Both the position numbers and the translations under genes were made by a program. A DNA stretch of 64,000 nt from Siphonodentalium dalli (lineage: Eukaryota > Mollusca > Scaphopoda > Gadilida > Siphonodentaliidae), in NCBI GenBank assembly GCA_032622095.1, contig CP136068.1, forward strand, positions 134,919,989 through 134,983,988, written 5' to 3'. This document shows, in pieces, positions 54,501 to 57,500 of this stretch. The notes beneath the pieces are model-generated. The model searched no databases, was not told where the DNA came from, and saw only the letters and a program-made list of their open reading frames with translations. How positions within the stretch are numbered: position 1 is the first letter of the stretch; each line of letters opens with the position of its first letter.

Positions 54501-57500
54501 TCGTCTCACATATAATCATTAATATATTACTCTCGGGATCCAAATAAGCGTACCCGTACGCTTAACTATTTTCAAGGAGAAATCCCCCTGTACGCTGTTT
54601 ATTTGGGACCCTACGTTTATTAAATTTCAGCTAAATGTGTAAAAAAAATATGAATTTATGTGCTTAAACCTAAGCTAAATTTATCAGAGTTTTAAAAGCT
54701 AAAATCATGAAAAAATTCCCAATATTCTACTATGGCTAAGGAACCATTCATTTTAAACATCAATGTATTATCCAAAAATGTGGGTGACACTTGGTATTAG
54801 TTCAAAATGAATTGAATACGGTACTTTGAACAATTATTAGGTTCAATTTTTCTCCAATGATCTCTGTATGAGAACATATGAAACTAACCACAATTTTTGA
54901 CCCATACTTACTAGTAGTGTTGATTTGCGAAAATTCCCCCCTGTACTATTATTGCGCCCCCATACTATTATTTATTTTAAAGGAAATTTCACCCCTGTAC
55001 TATTATTTCGCCCCCTACTATTATTTGGATCCCGATAGTATTACTGCCTATAGAGTATAGACTACATTAATATATATATATATGGTATATATATATATAT
55101 ATAGTTTTAATGTGTTGGTTAACTCACCCTATACCAACCTCTTGTTAATATTTCGTAATATGAGCTATACATGTATGAGCACATTGGGGTGTCTCTCAAC
55201 TCAGATCATGAAAGCCCAATTACACATGTACCAGTTTGTCTGGGTTGGAACCTAATCACCTGAATTTCCTCCCATAGGTCATAGGAGTCCTGTCCCATTC
55301 CCCTAGTGGAAACCCTGGATAATTATAACCCTACATGTATATGGCTGGGGACCCTATATTAAAAGACATTTTTCAGGATTTAGCCAGAAATATGGCTTGT
55401 TGCCATCCATTGGATGAATGGCAGCAAGCCATATTTCCGACTAAATCCTGAAACATTTCCCATAATTCTGCTGTGGTTTAGGGGTCGATTATTTAGGACA
55501 TTACTGTAATTCAAACTTGTGGAAATGAACAAGCAAGTGTGCCAAACAATAGAATCACGGCAATTTCCCCTTACATAATGGGAGATGCGCTGGTGCAGCA
55601 TTAAAGATCATGTGCCAGTACGTTGTCTTATACCTGTATGTGTGAGTCTCCCATAGGGAAATGCCCTGCATTTGCCAGATACCGGTACAGGGCTGTTTAC
55701 AGGGTCAAAATGCAAAGACTGATCAAGGCATACTTACATGTAGCATGAACAATAGCAACACACTGGAGTTGAGATGACTATTTGACAACAATTAAATTAT
55801 GGCCATAGCATATTAATTTAAATATTAGAATTATAGCCCCACTGTCAGTGTCTGACATGCACTCATGCAGTGGTTCAGTGTGTGTGTGTGGACTTGGAAT
55901 GCAGTGAATTAGTTACAATACCATGCAATGATTTACTACATGGCCTTTCAATATCGAATTGATGCTTATCATCAGCACCTGTCTGGGGGAAAAAAATCAC
56001 ATGCCTGATATTTTGTATATACAGTGAAATTATGTTTGTATCGTATAATTTTCAATAAAATTCTTATTAATACACAATTTACGAACGTAAAGCGAAAGTA
56101 CTCGTAATTGAGTCGCAACCCGAAAATGTAGTTAGCCTGTGTTCCTATTATTCGCAGAAGTAAACATACAGTACACTGTTGTTTCATGCACCGATAAAAT
56201 AGAACTCTGCCGTATTATTTCAGGCGGAAAATTCCCCCCTGTACGCTGCTTATTTGGGTCTGCACGTTTATTTATTTTTCAATAAAATAATTTGTACCAA
56301 AGTGAACCGTCAAATTGAAAGTGAAAGTTATACCACTGTAAAACATGTTTTCACTTCAAATTTAGGGAAACAGTTTGACAGTTATTATAGTCAATACGTC
56401 ACTCGCTTGAGAGGAATTTCCAAAAATGAAAATAGCAGGGCGAGCCAGGTGTTTACCTCCCCGCATTCATTTGAAAGTGGTCGCATCCGACTAGTAAGCC
56501 GAGTATCCATTACTTTCGTGCACGTGATTGTTAGGATTATCTCATTATCAGGGGGAGGACGCACTATGTTCTTCCAGAATACACATTTCCCCTCCCTGCA
56601 TGCCTTTAAAAGTGGACATGGGCATCGGTTTCCGATTAAGCCGTGTATCCATGACATTTGCACACGTTTTCATCAGGATTATCTCATTATTAGGGGGACG
56701 CACCACGTGCTTACCGGAATTTTTTACTGTGGCAGTGTGGGACTCCATTTAGGCTGCATTAGGCACCAGATATTTTCGTTTTAATGATCTCAATAAAACA
56801 CTCAATACTGCCATAATCCAACAATTTTATGAGAGGTTTATAAAATATTTGGATCATTGAAAGTGTAATAAAATGTTACTTTATATTTGGGAAGCTTAGT
56901 CTATAATTAAAAATGGATGTAGAATAAAACATCGGGGCCTCTTTACGCACTGTCTTTAGGGAATTTCTGTAAAAATTGTTGTTGTTTCCCCGTGAGAATT
57001 TAAACATGGCGGACACTTTTTGTCAAAAAAAAACAAAAATATAATCTTGCAGAGAAGAAAAAGCTTGCCGAGTTATGTATAAAATATAAAAATTTCACGT
57101 CCTCACTGTTAATTTTATAAACATTTGCTGGAAATCCGCATTTGCTGTTAATTTTATAAACATTTGCTGGAAATCCGCACTATTATTTGGGTCTGCACGT
57201 TTATTAATTTTCAATGAAAGTTCCCCCCTGCACTATTATTTGGGTCTGCACGTTTATTTGGAGCCCGAGAGTACTGGTCGGGAACGGGACTACCCGCCCC
57301 CGAGACAACCCGCCCCTATGCTATTTTGGGGGCGGGTTGTCCCGATAAATGAGGGCGAGTTGTCCCGAAATTGTTAATAGTGATTATGTTCTTTGATGAT
57401 ATATTATTAAAGATTTTGATCAACAAAACATGTGTTTATTCATTAATTATGTCAATACGTGGACTGGGATAAAGAATGACACAATGTTTTGACAACTGAA

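Noticed and set aside
56254-56784. 176-codon ORF, longest in the window
   Set aside because: Falls inside the long CTC element, is internally repetitive because of a ~110-bp DNA duplication, and the related copy at 21588-21935 does not keep the frame.
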